From Lentilactobacillus kosonis (GTDB taxonomy: Bacteria > Bacillota > Bacilli > Lactobacillales > Lactobacillaceae), in contig NZ_BEXA01000004.1 of the NCBI RefSeq assembly GCF_003864335.1, positions 1 to 64,000 of the forward strand: a stretch of DNA of 64,000 nt, in the 5' to 3' direction. Made by a program: the position numbers and the translations under genes. Below are positions 10,789 to 21,985 of this stretch, piece after piece; position 1 is the first letter of the stretch, and each line of letters begins with the position of its first letter. A model generated the notes under the pieces. It did not search any database. It was not told where the DNA came from and saw only the letters and a list, made by a program, of their open reading frames with translations.

Positions 10789-11829
10789 TTAATGAATATA
10801 CATCGCATCGCCAAAGCTAAAGAAACGATACTTTTCTTCAATTGCATGATGATAAGCATTTAAAATATTATCTCTGCCAGTAAATGAAGCTACTAGCATT
10901 ACTAATGTTGACTTAGGTAAATGGAAATTCGTGATGAATGAATCTACGACTTTCCACTCATAGCCAGGCTTAATAAAAATATCTGTCCAACCAGAATCGG
11001 CACGAATCTCACCATCAAACTTTGAGCCGACTGTTTCCAATGTTCGAATTGATGTGGTTCCAGTTGCAATGATTTTACCACCAGATGCTCGAACATCATT
11101 CAGTGTTGCTGCCGCCTCATCACTTAATCGATAGAACTCACTATGCATTTTATGGTCTTCAATATTATCTTCATCGACTGGTCTGAAAGTTCCTAATCCA
11201 ACATGCAAGGTCAAATAAACTAACTTAACGCCTTTGGCTTCAGCCTTTCGTAATAGATCTTTTGTCCAGTGCAAACCTGCTGTAGGCGCCGCAGCTGAGC
11301 CCATTTCTTTTGCATAAACGGTTTGATAACGATCAGGATCATCCAACTTTTCTTTGATATAAGGTGGAAGTGGGGTTTCGCCTAGTTTATTTAGAATCTC
11401 AATAAAAATACCGTCATATTGAAATTCAATTTCTCGGCCACCATGGTCCAATTCTTTAGTTACCACCGCAGTTAACTTGCCATCACCAAAAGTGACAGTA
11501 GACCCGACTTTAAATTTTCGGGCAGGTTTCATTAAAGTTTCCCAGTGGTCGCCTTCAATGTTATGTAGCAAAAGGACTTCCACGTGACCACCCGTGTCTG
11601 CCTTCTCACCGTATATTCTTGCTGGCATGACTTTAGAATCATTCATCACTAAAGCATCACCAGGATTCAAGTAATCCAAAATGTCATAAAAATGGCGATC
11701 CTTAGTTTCACCATTTTGGCGGTCTAACACTAATAATCTAGAAGTATCTCGATCCTTAATTGGCGTTTGTGCAATTAATTCTTGCGGTAAATCATAGTTA
11801 AAGTCTTCGAGAGTATATTGGTCATTCAA
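10789..11829 (-). CDS. queA: S-adenosylmethionine:tRNA ribosyltransferase-isomerase QueA
   Basis: Uses SAM to convert preQ1 in tRNA to epoxyqueuosine. About 346 residues, intact, with family segments [12 protein letters not shown] near the start and GLHWTKDLL and HVGLGTF in the core. An ATG at 11844 is in frame, but the GGAGG right behind it is better placed (eight bases) for the TTG at 11829, giving [15 protein letters not shown] chose that. It is part of the run ruvA-ruvB-queA-tgt-yajC. Confidence 0.92.
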   Translation of the reverse strand: MNDQYTLEDFNYDLPQELIAQTPIKDRDTSRLLVLDRQNGETKDRHFYDILDYLNPGDALVMNDSKVMPARIYGEKADTGGHVEVLLLHNIEGDHWETLMKPARKFKVGSTVTFGDGKLTAVVTKELDHGGREIEFQYDGIFIEILNKLGETPLPPYIKEKLDDPDRYQTVYAKEMGSAAAPTAGLHWTKDLLRKAEAKGVKLVYLTLHVGLGTFRPVDEDNIEDHKMHSEFYRLSDEAAATLNDVRASGGKIIATGTTSIRTLETVGSKFDGEIRADSGWTDIFIKPGYEWKVVDSFITNFHLPKSTLVMLVASFTGRDNILNAYHHAIEEKYRFFSFGDAMYIH

Positions 11830-11847
11830 CTCAGTCGCCTCCATTAT

Positions 11848-12861
11848 TTAAGATTTTTCTGGGTAGCCCAAGTGTTCATAACCCTTAGCAGTTACCATCC
11901 GGCCACGAGCTGTTCGTTTAAGCAACCCAATTTGCATTAGATACGGTTCATACATCTCGGCGATTGTGTCTGTTTCTTCACCGATGTTAGCTGCCAATGT
12001 GTTTAAACCAACCGGACCACCATCATAATATTCGATCATAGTCTTTAATAATTTGATATCCGTGTCATCTAACCCCAGATTATCTACTTTCAACAAGTTA
12101 AGCGCGTAACGCACAATTTCAACATCAACGCCATCTTTAGTAGAAACTTGAGCAAAATCTCTAATTCGTTTTAACAGACGATTAGCGATTCTTGGTGTTC
12201 CTCGTGACCGTAATGCCACTTCATACGCCGCATCATCTGAAATCGTAATTTTAAAGATATCTGCCGTTCGTTTAACAATGTTATCAAGCTCTTCGGGCGT
12301 ATAGTATTTCATATGCGCCACAATCCCAAATCGATCTCGTAAAGGAGCGGACAAGGCCCCCGCTTGCGTGGTAGCCCCAATCAAGGTAAAAGGTGGCAAC
12401 GGAAAGTGCACTGGATGGGCTCCTGGTCCCTGACCGACAATAATATCTACGAAAAAATCTTCCATCGCAGAATATAACATTTCTTCCACAATTTTAGGTA
12501 ATCGATGGATTTCATCAATAAATAACACGTCTCCAGGCTGAAGTTCATTCAGAATTGATAGTAAATCACCTGGCTTATCGATGGCTGGTCCACTAGTTGT
12601 CCGGATATTAACTTCCATTTCGTTGGCAATCACCATCGCTAATGTGGTTTTTCCTAATCCTGGCGGTCCGTATAGTAAGACGTGATCTAATGATTCTTCG
12701 CGTTGCTTTGCTGCTTGAATATAAACTTGTAGCTCACTTTTAATGTCTGACTGGCCAATGTATTGATTTAATAATTGGGGTCGCAATGACATTTCAATTG
12801 CTTCTTCATCTGAGCTTTCAACATCGGAAGAGATTATTCGCTCATCATTCGCATCACTCAA
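11848..12861 (-). CDS. ruvB: Holliday junction helicase RuvB
   Basis: AAA+ motor of the RuvAB branch-migration complex, 337 residues, intact. Walker [10 protein letters not shown] lies near residue 65, Walker B with DEIHRL near 115, sensor GATTQAG near 160, arginine-finger region SAPLRDRFG, and a winged-helix C-terminus ([18 protein letters not shown]). The start is TTG with an AGGAGG site eight bases upstream. Twelve bases separate it from ruvA. The acidic N-terminal extension before [14 protein letters not shown] is common in lactobacilli. Confidence 0.95.
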   Translation of the reverse strand: MSDANDERIISSDVESSDEEAIEMSLRPQLLNQYIGQSDIKSELQVYIQAAKQREESLDHVLLYGPPGLGKTTLAMVIANEMEVNIRTTSGPAIDKPGDLLSILNELQPGDVLFIDEIHRLPKIVEEMLYSAMEDFFVDIIVGQGPGAHPVHFPLPPFTLIGATTQAGALSAPLRDRFGIVAHMKYYTPEELDNIVKRTADIFKITISDDAAYEVALRSRGTPRIANRLLKRIRDFAQVSTKDGVDVEIVRYALNLLKVDNLGLDDTDIKLLKTMIEYYDGGPVGLNTLAANIGEETDTIAEMYEPYLMQIGLLKRTARGRMVTAKGYEHLGYPEKS

Positions 12862-12873
12862 ATAATTTACCTC

Positions 12874-13479
12874 CTACTTCATTAACAATTTAAGGCCCAA
12901 GCTAAGATATTCGTCCGTTGACAGCCCTTCTTCCGTGGCCATTTTTGACTCAATTCCGTTAATTTGCTTGGTTGAATAACCTAAGGCCGAAAGCGCTAAG
13001 ACTGCATCACGCAATTCAGCATTCTGAATACCATCGTTAGTTCCGGTTTCTTCAACTGGTGCGTCAAATAAACTGGCTTCAATACCGCCAAGTTTACCTT
13101 GAAGATCCAAAATGATTTGTTGAGCCGTCTTTTTACCAACTCCAGGAAACTTAGTTAAAAACTTGGCATTTCCTTCATTAACAGCACTAATTAACCCCGT
13201 TCTGTCATTACCAGCCAAGATAGCTAAAGCACTCTTTGGACCAATTCCAGAAACTGCAATTAATTTCAAAAATAGCTGCTTATCTTTGGCATCAAAAAAT
13301 CCAAATAACAGCAAAGCATTTTCGCTTACTGATTGATATACATAAACCCGAACATTTTCCGTCCCCACTTCGAAGTGATATGGGTCTGCTGTGTAGATGT
13401 AATAGCCTACACCACCCGTTTGAACGACAATGTGGTCAGGAGCAACATCTACAATTGTTCCTTGAATAAACTCAAACAT
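12874..13479 (-). CDS. ruvA: Holliday junction-binding RuvA
   Basis: Tetrameric junction-binding subunit of RuvAB, 201 residues. An N-terminal OB-fold (MFEFIQGTIVDVAPDHIVV), two helix-hairpin-helix motifs (LIAVSGIGPKSALAIL and LTKFPGVGKKTAQQII) and the C-terminal RuvB-contact domain are visible. Intact, with a good ribosome binding site. It lies about 50 bases after mutL, so transcription with mutS-mutL is possible. Confidence 0.95.
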   Translation of the reverse strand: MFEFIQGTIVDVAPDHIVVQTGGVGYYIYTADPYHFEVGTENVRVYVYQSVSENALLLFGFFDAKDKQLFLKLIAVSGIGPKSALAILAGNDRTGLISAVNEGNAKFLTKFPGVGKKTAQQIILDLQGKLGGIEASLFDAPVEETGTNDGIQNAELRDAVLALSALGYSTKQINGIESKMATEEGLSTDEYLSLGLKLLMK

Positions 13480-13530
13480 GGTATTCCCCTGTCTCTAAAT
13501 TAGTCCATTAAATTGTATCATATTCATACT

Positions 13531-15498
13531 TTAAAACATTGATTCCTTGGTATTATGTGGATCTTGAATACGCTTGAACATCTTTTCGATATCTTCATTA
13601 CTAAATTTAACCAGTACTGGCCGGCCGTGAGGACAATTATATGGATTTTCACATTCTGGGAGTTTTTTTAACAGTGCTTTGGCTTGACGTTCATCTAAGT
13701 GATGATTAGCTTTAATAGCTCGTTTACAGCTCATCATAATGGCCGTCTTTTCTCTAAATGCAGCCACCGAAATCTTATGGTCCATCAAAATCCAGTCAAT
13801 CATTTCCTTAAGAGTCGATTCCTCTTGTCCTGCCTTAAACCACATCGGATGTTGGTGAACGATAAAACTATTTTGCCCAAAATCTTCCAGGTAAATGCCT
13901 AATTCACGTAAAACCGGCAATTTTTCCGTAATTAATAAGTAATCACTTGTGGCATAATCGAGAATAATTGGCACAAGCAATTTTTGCTGATCAGAACTTA
14001 CTTCTCCGATTTTTTGTCGGTAGTACTCATAGTTAACTCGTTCTTGAGCAGCATGCTGATCCACTAAAAACATACCTTCAGCCGTTTCAGCAATTAAGTA
14101 CGTGCCATGGACTTGGCCTATATAATTTAAATTGGGAAAACCAGATTTAAAATGGGTTTCGTCAATTTCAGATAACCGTTCTTGCTGTGGCTTTAGTGTT
14201 TTCGAATCACTATCAATCTGCTTTGCTGTAGTTGTTTGTAAATCTTGAAAGGCAGGGAGTGAATCTGGTTCGCTGGCTAGCCTAGATTCAAATTTTTGAA
14301 CTGAGTTCGATTGTAATTCTTGTCGATTATTAACAATAATTGGAGTTGATAATTCCTCTGGTAATACATAAGATGTTGAATTTTGCTTGTTTAATAATTC
14401 AACCGCAGGCTGGACCATTGATAAACCAGCTTCACTCGGGGTTGGTATCTTTGGTGAACTCATAGTTACTTCCGTGGTTGAATTCTTAAATGGCTCCGAG
14501 GCATCTGGAATCAATTGTTTATCTGCTAAAGCAGTTGAAATCGCTTGGTAAATTAGCTTTGAAATAGTTCCTTCATTACTGATCCGAACTTCCTGCTTAG
14601 TTGGATGAACATTAACATCGATTAAAGCCGGATCCACGTTAACCTCAATTACTGAAATTGGATATCGGCCAATCATCAACTTAGATCCATAGCCCGAAAT
14701 CACTGCTTTGGTTAGACCAAAGTTTCTGATGTAGCGTCCGTTTAAAATTACTGAAATATAATTTCGGGAAGCACGTGTTAGCTCAGGTAAGCTTACATAT
14801 CCAGAAACCTCAATATCTAAATCATTAGCCGCGATCTTAACCATTTTACTAACCGTCTTCATCCCATAAATCGCGCCTAACACCTGTAATAGGTTATCTC
14901 GTCCCGAAGTCCTAAGCAACTCTTTACCATTACTAGTGAGCGAAAATGCCACTTCAGGGTGGCTAACAGCTAAACGGTTAACCATATCTGATATCCGTGC
15001 TAATTCCGTGTTAGGTGAGCTCATATATTTCAGTCTAGCTGGCGTGTTGTAAAACAGTGATGCAACTTCAATGGTAGTTCCCTTACGGGCTTCTGCTGGC
15101 TTCTCACTAACCAGTTTTCCGCCCTGATAATCGACCTCAACCCCTTCATCACCAGTTGAAGTCTGCATTCTAACCTTGGCAACTGACGAAATTGATGGCA
15201 ACGCTTCGCCCCGGAAGCCTAAACTTCTAACGCGAAACAAATCACGTTGCTCAGAAATCTTGCTTGTTGCATGCCGTAAAAAGGCCATTTTTACTTCCGC
15301 TGAATCAATTCCATCACCATCATCAACAATTTTAATCAATTTTAACCCGGAATTTTCAATTGTTATGTTAATTTCAGTACTGTTGGCGTCAATCGCATTT
15401 TCCACTAACTCTTTAACTACTGAAGCAGGTCGTTCGACCACTTCTCCAGCAGCAATCTGATTAGCTAGTATTGTTGGTAACTCATGGATTTTTGCCAT
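13531..15498 (-). CDS. mutL: DNA mismatch repair protein MutL
   Basis: Mismatch repair ATPase and nicking endonuclease. The GHKL ATPase motifs are KELVENAIDA, DDGDGI and GFRGEAL within the first 110 residues. The C-terminal dimer domain has the metal-binding motif DQHAAQERVNYE near residue 480 and CPHGRPV near the end, so the endonuclease site is present, as expected in bacteria without MutH. I take the ATG at 15498 (MAKIHELPTILANQIAAGE, AGGTG site) over a GTG nine bases earlier. About 655 residues, unbroken, in contrast to its neighbour mutS. It starts right at the mutS stop codon, implying coupling. Confidence 0.95.
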   Translation of the reverse strand: MAKIHELPTILANQIAAGEVVERPASVVKELVENAIDANSTEINITIENSGLKLIKIVDDGDGIDSAEVKMAFLRHATSKISEQRDLFRVRSLGFRGEALPSISSVAKVRMQTSTGDEGVEVDYQGGKLVSEKPAEARKGTTIEVASLFYNTPARLKYMSSPNTELARISDMVNRLAVSHPEVAFSLTSNGKELLRTSGRDNLLQVLGAIYGMKTVSKMVKIAANDLDIEVSGYVSLPELTRASRNYISVILNGRYIRNFGLTKAVISGYGSKLMIGRYPISVIEVNVDPALIDVNVHPTKQEVRISNEGTISKLIYQAISTALADKQLIPDASEPFKNSTTEVTMSSPKIPTPSEAGLSMVQPAVELLNKQNSTSYVLPEELSTPIIVNNRQELQSNSVQKFESRLASEPDSLPAFQDLQTTTAKQIDSDSKTLKPQQERLSEIDETHFKSGFPNLNYIGQVHGTYLIAETAEGMFLVDQHAAQERVNYEYYRQKIGEVSSDQQKLLVPIILDYATSDYLLITEKLPVLRELGIYLEDFGQNSFIVHQHPMWFKAGQEESTLKEMIDWILMDHKISVAAFREKTAIMMSCKRAIKANHHLDERQAKALLKKLPECENPYNCPHGRPVLVKFSNEDIEKMFKRIQDPHNTKESMF

Positions 15499-15507
15499 AT
15501 TGATCAC

Positions 15508-18115
15508 CTATTCCTTCTTTATCCTTTGCTGCCATTTATACACTTGATTCATAATTTCCATTGGCGTTTTTGACATTAAGTCTAATTGTTTTAATTGATT
15601 AATTACAGCTGATTGCTTTTTATCAACTGGATCCATTGGGAATAAAGAAATTTGTTCTTCCTGAACAGAATCATCAACATCGACTATTCCTGGCTGAGTA
15701 TCCTCTAAAGTTGAACTAGCCAAATACGTCTGCTTATCATTACTCTGCAAGCTATCAAGAATCGTTTCAGCTCTTCCAAGCAATGGTTGTGGTAGTCCAG
15801 CTAACTTAGCAACATGAATCCCATAGGATTTATCAGCTGGTCCCATTTGAATTTTATGGAGAAACACTAATTCTCCATTATTCTCAGTGGCCCCAACGTG
15901 CACATTTTTTAGTTGTTTTAAAGTTTGCTCTAATACTGTTAGTTCGTGATAGTGAGTTGAGAATAATGTTTTAGCACCAATATTATTATGGACATATTCA
16001 ATAATCGCCTGAGCAATAGCCATGCCATCATAGGTTGCCGTTCCTCGTCCAATTTCATCAAACAAAATTAAGCTATTCGGTGTCGCGTGTTTAATGGCAT
16101 CATTAGCCTCTTCCATTTCCACCATAAATGTACTTTGACCGGAAATTAAGTCGTCGGCAGCACCAATTCTAGTAAAAATCTGATCAAAGATTGGCAGGCT
16201 TGCGCTCTTTGCTGGTACAAAACAACCAATTTGATTCATGATAACCGTTAATGCTAATTGACGCATGTAAGTACTCTTACCAGACATATTTGGCCCGGTA
16301 ATTAGCAGTACATTAGTGTCTTCCGCTAATTTAACATCATTAGGGACATATTGTTGATGGCCTAAAACTTTTTCAACTACTGGATGACGACCATCAATAA
16401 TGTCGACTTCATGATTCTTAACCAAGGTTGGTTTAACAAATCGATATTCTTCAGACACCGCCGCAAAGCTTTGAAGAACATCACTTATCGCAATTGCATC
16501 AGCTAATCGCTGAATATCTCTAATCGTCGCCTTAACTTGATCTCTAACTTCTACAAACAATCTATACTCTAGGTTTTTGCTTTGTTCCTGAGCCTCAAGA
16601 ATCATCGTTTCTTTTTCTTTTAATTCGGGTGTAGAGAATCGTTCAGAATTAGATAATGTTTGTTTCCGTTGATATCGATTTTCAGGAATCTTGTTTAAAT
16701 TACTTTTAGTGACTTCGATATAGTAACCGAAAACATGATTAAATCCTACTTTTAGCGTACTAATTCCGGTTATTTCTCGTTCCTTAGCCTCTAAATCTGC
16801 CAGCCATCGTTGAGCATTATTGGTGGCATCGCGATACTTATCAAGTTGACTATCATAACCGTCCTTGATTACGCCTCCATCAGTCACAGAAATTGGTGGT
16901 TCATCAGTAATTGCCTGGTCGATTAAATCAACAATATTATTTAAAGGAATTAGCTCCTTTAATAATGAATCAAAATCTGTAGTAGCAATTTGTTCCAAAA
17001 TATATCGAATCTTAGGAACTTGCATCAATGATGATTTCAACTGAATCAAGTCCCGACCGTTAACACTTCCAAATGCAACTCGCCCCGACAAACGTTCCAA
17101 ATCATAGACACTAACTAATTCATCTTCTAATTGATTTCGTTCAAAAAATGATCAACTAACACGTTAACAATATTTTGTCGTTGCTCAATCTTGGATCGGT
17201 TAACAAGTGGGCGCTCAATCCACTGCTTAAGCATCCGCCCACCCATTGCAGTTTTAGTTTGATCAAGTAACCAAAGCAAAGTTCCTCTTTTTTACCAGTT
17301 CGGATATTCCTAACCAGTTCTAAATTATATTGTGAGTTGTGGTCCATCTCTAAGAAGTCTGACGGCTCATACATTTCTGCGCGTTTTAAATGATCTAGGC
17401 TCCGTTTTGGGTCGTTTCAATATATGAAAGCAATAATGTCACAACTTGCTTAACTACTTCACCCTCAACATCTTGGCTTAGATAACTCGTAGCCGCATTA
17501 GTTGGTAAAATTTCTTGATGTGAAATCAAAACGCCCAATTTGGTTAACGTTTCTGTAACCTCAGTTGGTAGATTGTCACTTAACACAACTGTTTCCTTAC
17601 TAGATAGCGAGACTACCTCATTGATTATTTCATCAATAGAACTTAAATTGGTGACCTTTAATTCACCAGTTGATAGATCTGCGTAAGCAAAACCGTAATG
17701 TTGCTCATCGATATCATATGTTAGAGCAGTTAAATAGTTGTTATCTTTAGCATTTTGACTACCAGTTTGAAATTGAGTTCCTGGGGTAACTAGTTGAATT
17801 ACTTCCCGTTTTACCATGCCCTTAGCCAATTTAGGATCTTCCATTTGCTCACAAATGCAACCTTATATCCTTGGTCTACTAAGATATCAATATAATTTTG
17901 AGCCGCTTTGTGAGGCACCCCACACATAGGGATGGGATTTTTAGAACTCTTATTCCGGTTTGTCAGCGTCAATTCCAGGATTTGTGACCCTTTGATTGCA
18001 TCTTCATTGAACATTTCGTAGAAGTCACCTAATCGGTAAACAAAAACGCGTCTGGATACTGATCCTTAATTTTTTGATACTGCTCCATCATTGGAGTTAC
18101 TTCACTCTTTGCCAA
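15508..18115 (-). CDS. mutS: DNA mismatch repair protein MutS (five frameshifts)
   Basis: Mismatch recognition ATPase. The mismatch-reading motif GDFYEMF is near residue 40, and the ATPase has [13 protein letters not shown] and the DEIGRGT motif. The start is TTG at 18115 with AAGGAG. The frame is lost near 18040 (TTT for TTTT), 17865 (before the conserved CEQMEDPK), 17408 (AAAA for AAAAA), 17287-17292 (A6 for A7) and 17143-17148 (T6 for T7). Five one-base repairs give about 870 residues, the normal length, with family sequence throughout. All five are compatible with missed bases in sequencing. True inactivation cannot be excluded and would make the strain a mutator. Confidence 0.93.
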
Positions 18116-18127
18116 TCTAAACTCTCC

Positions 18128-18925
18128 TTAAACCCAGCCATTCTCCAATTGGTTAATGGCTTCGATATGGGTAGCATTACCCGTCTTTTCATCAATATCA
18201 ATAATACAGCCACTAATGATTCCTTGACTATCCTCGTCAACTTGAAATCTTGCGGGACGTTGATTAATAAATCTATTTATAACGCTTTCTTCTTTCATGC
18301 CAAGCATTCCGTCTGCTGGGCCAGTCATTCCAGCATCAGTTAAGAAAGCCGTTTTACCATTTAAAATTCTGGCATCATTAGTTTGTACATGAGTATGAGT
18401 CCCAACAACTGCCGAAACTTTGCTACTTAAAAACTTAGCAAAGCCAAGTTTTTCACTAGTAGCCTCAGCGTGAAAATCAATAAAGAATGCATCAGCCTTT
18501 TCTTTCAACTGGTCAATCAATTCATCAGCTTGTGTAAACGGATCATCCAAGTTATCCAAGAATACCCGCCCCTGAAAATTCATAACTGCTAGCCGAAATC
18601 CGTTAACGTTAATAATTGTATATCCCTTACCAGGAACATCCTTTCCCGGAAAATTATATGGACGAATTAATCGTTTGGCATCGTCAATAAAGTCAGTTAA
18701 TTCGGGATTCCCCCAAGCATGATTACCTAGCGTAACTACATCTACACCTGATGACATCATTTTTTTATAGCCACTTAAGTTAATTCCTCTGCCCATTGGT
18801 GTTGAGTTCTCACCATTTACAATTGTTACTTGAGGTCGATATTCCTGCTTTAAGCCAGGAACATAATCCTGAATCATTTTTATTCCCTTGTTACCAACAA
18901 CATCACCGATGAAAAGAATCCGCAT
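18128..18925 (-). CDS. ymdB: YmdB-type metallophosphoesterase (TIGR00282)
   Basis: Dimetal cyclic nucleotide phosphodiesterase family; Bacillus YmdB hydrolyses cAMP/cGMP and affects biofilm and motility programmes. Metal-binding motifs: GDVVG (residues 7-11), NGEN (about 38-41), GNHAW (about 67-71), DFHAEATSEK (about 150) and GTHTHVQT (about 175). 265 residues, intact, GAGG site before the ATG. It lies between rny and mutS, and Bacillus likewise has rny next to ymdB. Confidence 0.92.
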   Translation of the reverse strand: MRILFIGDVVGNKGIKMIQDYVPGLKQEYRPQVTIVNGENSTPMGRGINLSGYKKMMSSGVDVVTLGNHAWGNPELTDFIDDAKRLIRPYNFPGKDVPGKGYTIINVNGFRLAVMNFQGRVFLDNLDDPFTQADELIDQLKEKADAFFIDFHAEATSEKLGFAKFLSSKVSAVVGTHTHVQTNDARILNGKTAFLTDAGMTGPADGMLGMKEESVINRFINQRPARFQVDEDSQGIISGCIIDIDEKTGNATHIEAINQLENGWV

Positions 18926-18996
18926 TCTTTAATCCTCATTACTTTCTATCAATCCATTTTAGTTTAATTAACACTACGATTTTACCATTTATAAAA

Positions 18997-19026
18997 GAAA
19001 AAAGACCAGTCAACAACTGATCTTTT
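18997..19026 (-). terminator. Terminator at the end of rny
   Basis: Hairpin AAAAGATCAG/CTGGTCTTTT with loop TTGTTGA, followed by a T-rich run on the minus strand. It overlaps the rny stop codon. Confidence 0.8.
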
Positions 19027-20605
19027 ACTTTGCGTATTCAACTGATCTGACTTCTCGGATAACCGTGACCTTAATGTGGCCCGGATACTTCATTTCAGAC
19101 TCAATTTTTTGTTTAATGTTTCTTGAAAGTGCAATTGCCTGAGCATCCGAAACTTCATTTGGCTTTGCAATTACTCTGATCTCACGACCCGCTTGGATAG
19201 CATAGCTCTTCTTAACTTCTTCAAAACTATCAGTAATCTTTTCCAAACTATCTAGTCGGTGAACAAAGCTTTCTAATGAATCACTATATGCACCTGGTCT
19301 AGAAATTGCGATTTTTTCTGCCACCGCAACTAATTCAGAAATAATAAACTCAGGCTGATTGCCTTCATGATAAGCAGCAATAGAGTCAATGACCACTGCA
19401 CTCTCATGATACTTCTTCGCTAAATCAACACCAACGTCGACATGTGAGCCTTCAACGCCACTGTCAGTAGCTTTACCTATATCGTGTAATAATCCTGCGC
19501 GTTTAGCTAAAGTAACATCCTCACCTAATTCAGACGCCAAAGCGCCAGTTAATCTAGCAACCTCAATTGAATGACTTAACAGATTTTGACCATTAACAAT
19601 CTTGAAGTTTAATTGACCAACTAGCTTAATCATATCAGGTCCCATTGAATGGATTCCTAATTCGAACAAAGCTTCTTCACCAATTTCTTGGATTCGTTGT
19701 TCAAGCTCTTTACGACTTTTATCAACCATTTCTTCAATTCGAGCTGGATGAATTCTACCATCTTTAATCAATTTTTCGAGAGTCATTTTGGCGACTTCTC
19801 TCCTAATAGGATCAAAACCACTTAACACAACCGCTTCAGGAGTATCATCAATAATTAAATCAACTCCCGTAAGGGTCTCAAAAGTTCGAATATTACGGCC
19901 TTCACGGCCAATAATTCTTCCCTTCATATCTTCGTTAGGCAGATTAACAACTGTAACAGTCGTTTCAGATACAACATCAGCTGAACTTTGTTGAATTGCT
20001 TCAATGATCAAGTTTTTGGCGTTTTCATCTGCTTCAGCAGCCGCTTTGTCATAGTTTTCTTTTACCATGCGCGCTTTTTCATCAGCTAACTGAGCATCAG
20101 TTTCCTTCAAATCATATCTCGTGCTTGATCACTTGATAATCCAGCAACTCTTTCAATCTCTGATTGACGTGCCTCAATAAGTGAGTTTGCTTCTTTTTGT
20201 TGTAACAGTAACCGCTGTTGTTCTTTATTAATTTTTTGCTCTTTCCGGTTAAGACTATTCTCTCGTTTTTCAAAAGAATTATCCTTTCTATCAAGAGCCT
20301 CTTCGCGTTGCAACAATCTGTCTTCCTGCTTTTGAATTTCTGAACGTCGTTTTTTTTAATTCATTTTCGACGTTACTCCGATAACGATGGTTATCTTCTT
20401 GAGCAGTTAACTTTGCTTCCTTAATTAACGTATCCGCCTGTTTTTTGGCATCTGCAATAATTTCGTTAGCACTACTGTTAGTAGCTTGTTCTTCACGCAG
20501 CTGATTTTTTTTCTGGGTACTTTGTCCCAGTTTAAAACTAATAAGTCCAACTATACCAACAACAAGAATAGCGATGATTGCGAGGATTATCCCAGCCAAA
20601 TTCAT
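19025..20605 (-). CDS. rny: Ribonuclease Y (two frameshifts)
   Basis: Membrane-anchored endoribonuclease that starts bulk mRNA decay. It has an N-terminal membrane helix ([18 protein letters not shown]), a long coiled coil rich in Glu, Lys and Gln, a KH domain ([19 protein letters not shown]) and an HD domain with LLHDIGKA. The frame shifts in an eight-T run near 20350-20357, where one base too many, or two too few, is present, and near 20115-20118, where one T is missing. The repaired protein is about 526 residues. The ATG has a GGAGGTGA site. It has its own promoter upstream and a terminator at its end. Confidence 0.93.
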
Positions 20606-20685
20606 GGCTTCACCTCCAAATCATCATAAAATGATTATAGTATAAACCAATAATAAGATGTTATTTGATTATTGACACAACTATC

Positions 20686-20714
20686 ATTCTAATGTGTTGT
20701 TGTTATAGTGTCAA
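20686..20714 (-). promoter_or_regulatory. Promoter of rny
   Basis: Minus strand TTGACA, 17-base spacer, TAGAAT. An inverted repeat with 8-base arms (ATTGACAC at 20671-20678 and GTGTCAAT at 20708-20715) brackets the -10 and overlaps the -35. Confidence 0.7.
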
Positions 20715-20756
20715 TCATCTTATAGTTTTAACACCCTTCTCATCATCAGAATTAAT

Positions 20757-20787
20757 AAAAGCACTGGCCCAAGTGGCCAGTGCTTTT
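20757..20787 (-). terminator. Terminator after recA
   Basis: Strong GC-rich hairpin AAAAGCACTGGCC/GGCCAGTGCTTTT with a short loop, T run on both strands. It ends recA and separates it from rny. Confidence 0.92.
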
Positions 20788-20820
20788 ATTAATTTAAAAT
20801 ACAATAACTAATTGATTATA

Positions 20821-21892
20821 TTATTTATCAGTATCTAAATCTAAAGATTCATCTTCAACAACTTCAGTCTTTGGCTTGTTACCACTAGCCTTGTCATCAA
20901 CATCTGGAATTCCATATGCATCACGAACCTTAGTCTTAACCTCTGCATAAACATCAGGATGATCAACTAAGTATGCCTTGGCATTCTCGCGACCTTGGCC
21001 TATTCGTTCCTCACCATATGAATACCATGAACCTGATTTATTAACGATATCTTTTTCAACAGCCATATCAATTAATTCACCAGATTGAGACACCCCTTGT
21101 CCATACATAATATCCACTTCAGCACGTTTAAATGGTGGGGCGACCTTGTTCTTAACGACCTTGATACGAACACGGTTACCAATAATATCAGTACCATCTT
21201 TGATTTGTTCGGCTCTTCGAACTTCAAGCCTAATCGTTGAGTAGAATTTCAGTGCTCGCCCACCAGGAGTAGTCTCTGGATTTCCAAACATAACCCCAAC
21301 TTTTTCACGGATTTGATTAATGAATAACGCAATTGTTTTTAGTTTTATTAATGGTTCCAGAAAGTTTACGAAGGGCTTGAGACATCAACCTGGCTTGCAG
21401 TCCAACATGAGTATCACCCATTTCGCCTTCGATTTCAGCTCGCGGAACCAATGCAGCGACTGAGTCAATAACTACAATATCAATTGCCCCACTAGTCACT
21501 AACGCATCCGTAATTTCTAATCCTTGTTCACCAGTATCAGGTTGTGATAACAGCAAATCATCAATATTTACCCCTAGATGAGTTGCATAAACTGGATCAA
21601 GTGCATTTTCAGCATCAATATAAGCAGCAGTACCACCACGTTTTTGAACTTCAGCAACCGCATGAAGCGCCACTGTAGTCTTACCAGAACTTTCAGGCCC
21701 ATAGATTTCAACAATTCGTCCTCGAGGATATCCTCCAACTCCTAAAGCTTCATCTAAAGCTAGAGAACCGGTTGGGACAGTTGAGATTTGGGTATCAGCT
21801 TTATCGCCCATTCGCATAATGGAACCCTTACCGAATTCCTTTTCAATGCCTTTTAACGCCTTATCTAAGGCGGCTTTTCTTTGATCAGCCAT
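20821..21892 (-). CDS. recA: Recombinase RecA (one frameshift)
   Basis: Strand-exchange ATPase and co-protease for LexA. Walker [10 protein letters not shown] near residue 68, Walker B with [12 protein letters not shown] near 140, and the L2 loop segment [19 protein letters not shown]. The frame is lost at an A5 run near 21337-21341; the family reads [18 protein letters not shown], which needs A4, so this is an extra A. Repaired length is about 356 residues with an acidic C-terminal tail. The gene has its own promoter and an SOS box upstream. An insertion in recA would be strongly deleterious, so I treat it as error. Confidence 0.95.
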
Positions 21893-21933
21893 TCGCTACC
21901 TCCCATTTTCCTTCAGGAAATGATTACTAGTCA

Positions 21934-21962
21934 ACTATACTAATGATCATCAAAAAAATCAA
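21934..21962 (-). promoter_or_regulatory. recA promoter
   Basis: Minus strand TTGATT, 17-base spacer, TATAGT, about 40 bases before the recA start and immediately downstream of the LexA box. Confidence 0.72.
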
Positions 21963-21970
21963 CAAAAACG

Positions 21971-21984
21971 CGAACAAAAGTTCG
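21971..21984 (-). promoter_or_regulatory. LexA/DinR (SOS) box of recA
   Basis: CGAACAAAAGTTCG matches the Gram-positive SOS consensus CGAACRNRYGTTYG at all but one position. It lies between the end of the cinA-type gene and the recA -35. Confidence 0.85.
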
Positions 21985-21985
21985 T

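Noticed and set aside
20821..21892. Programmed ribosomal frameshifting as the reason for split genes (recA, rny and others)
   Set aside because: Breaks occur in dozens of unrelated genes, without a shared slippery heptamer or downstream pseudoknot, and in genes never known to frameshift.
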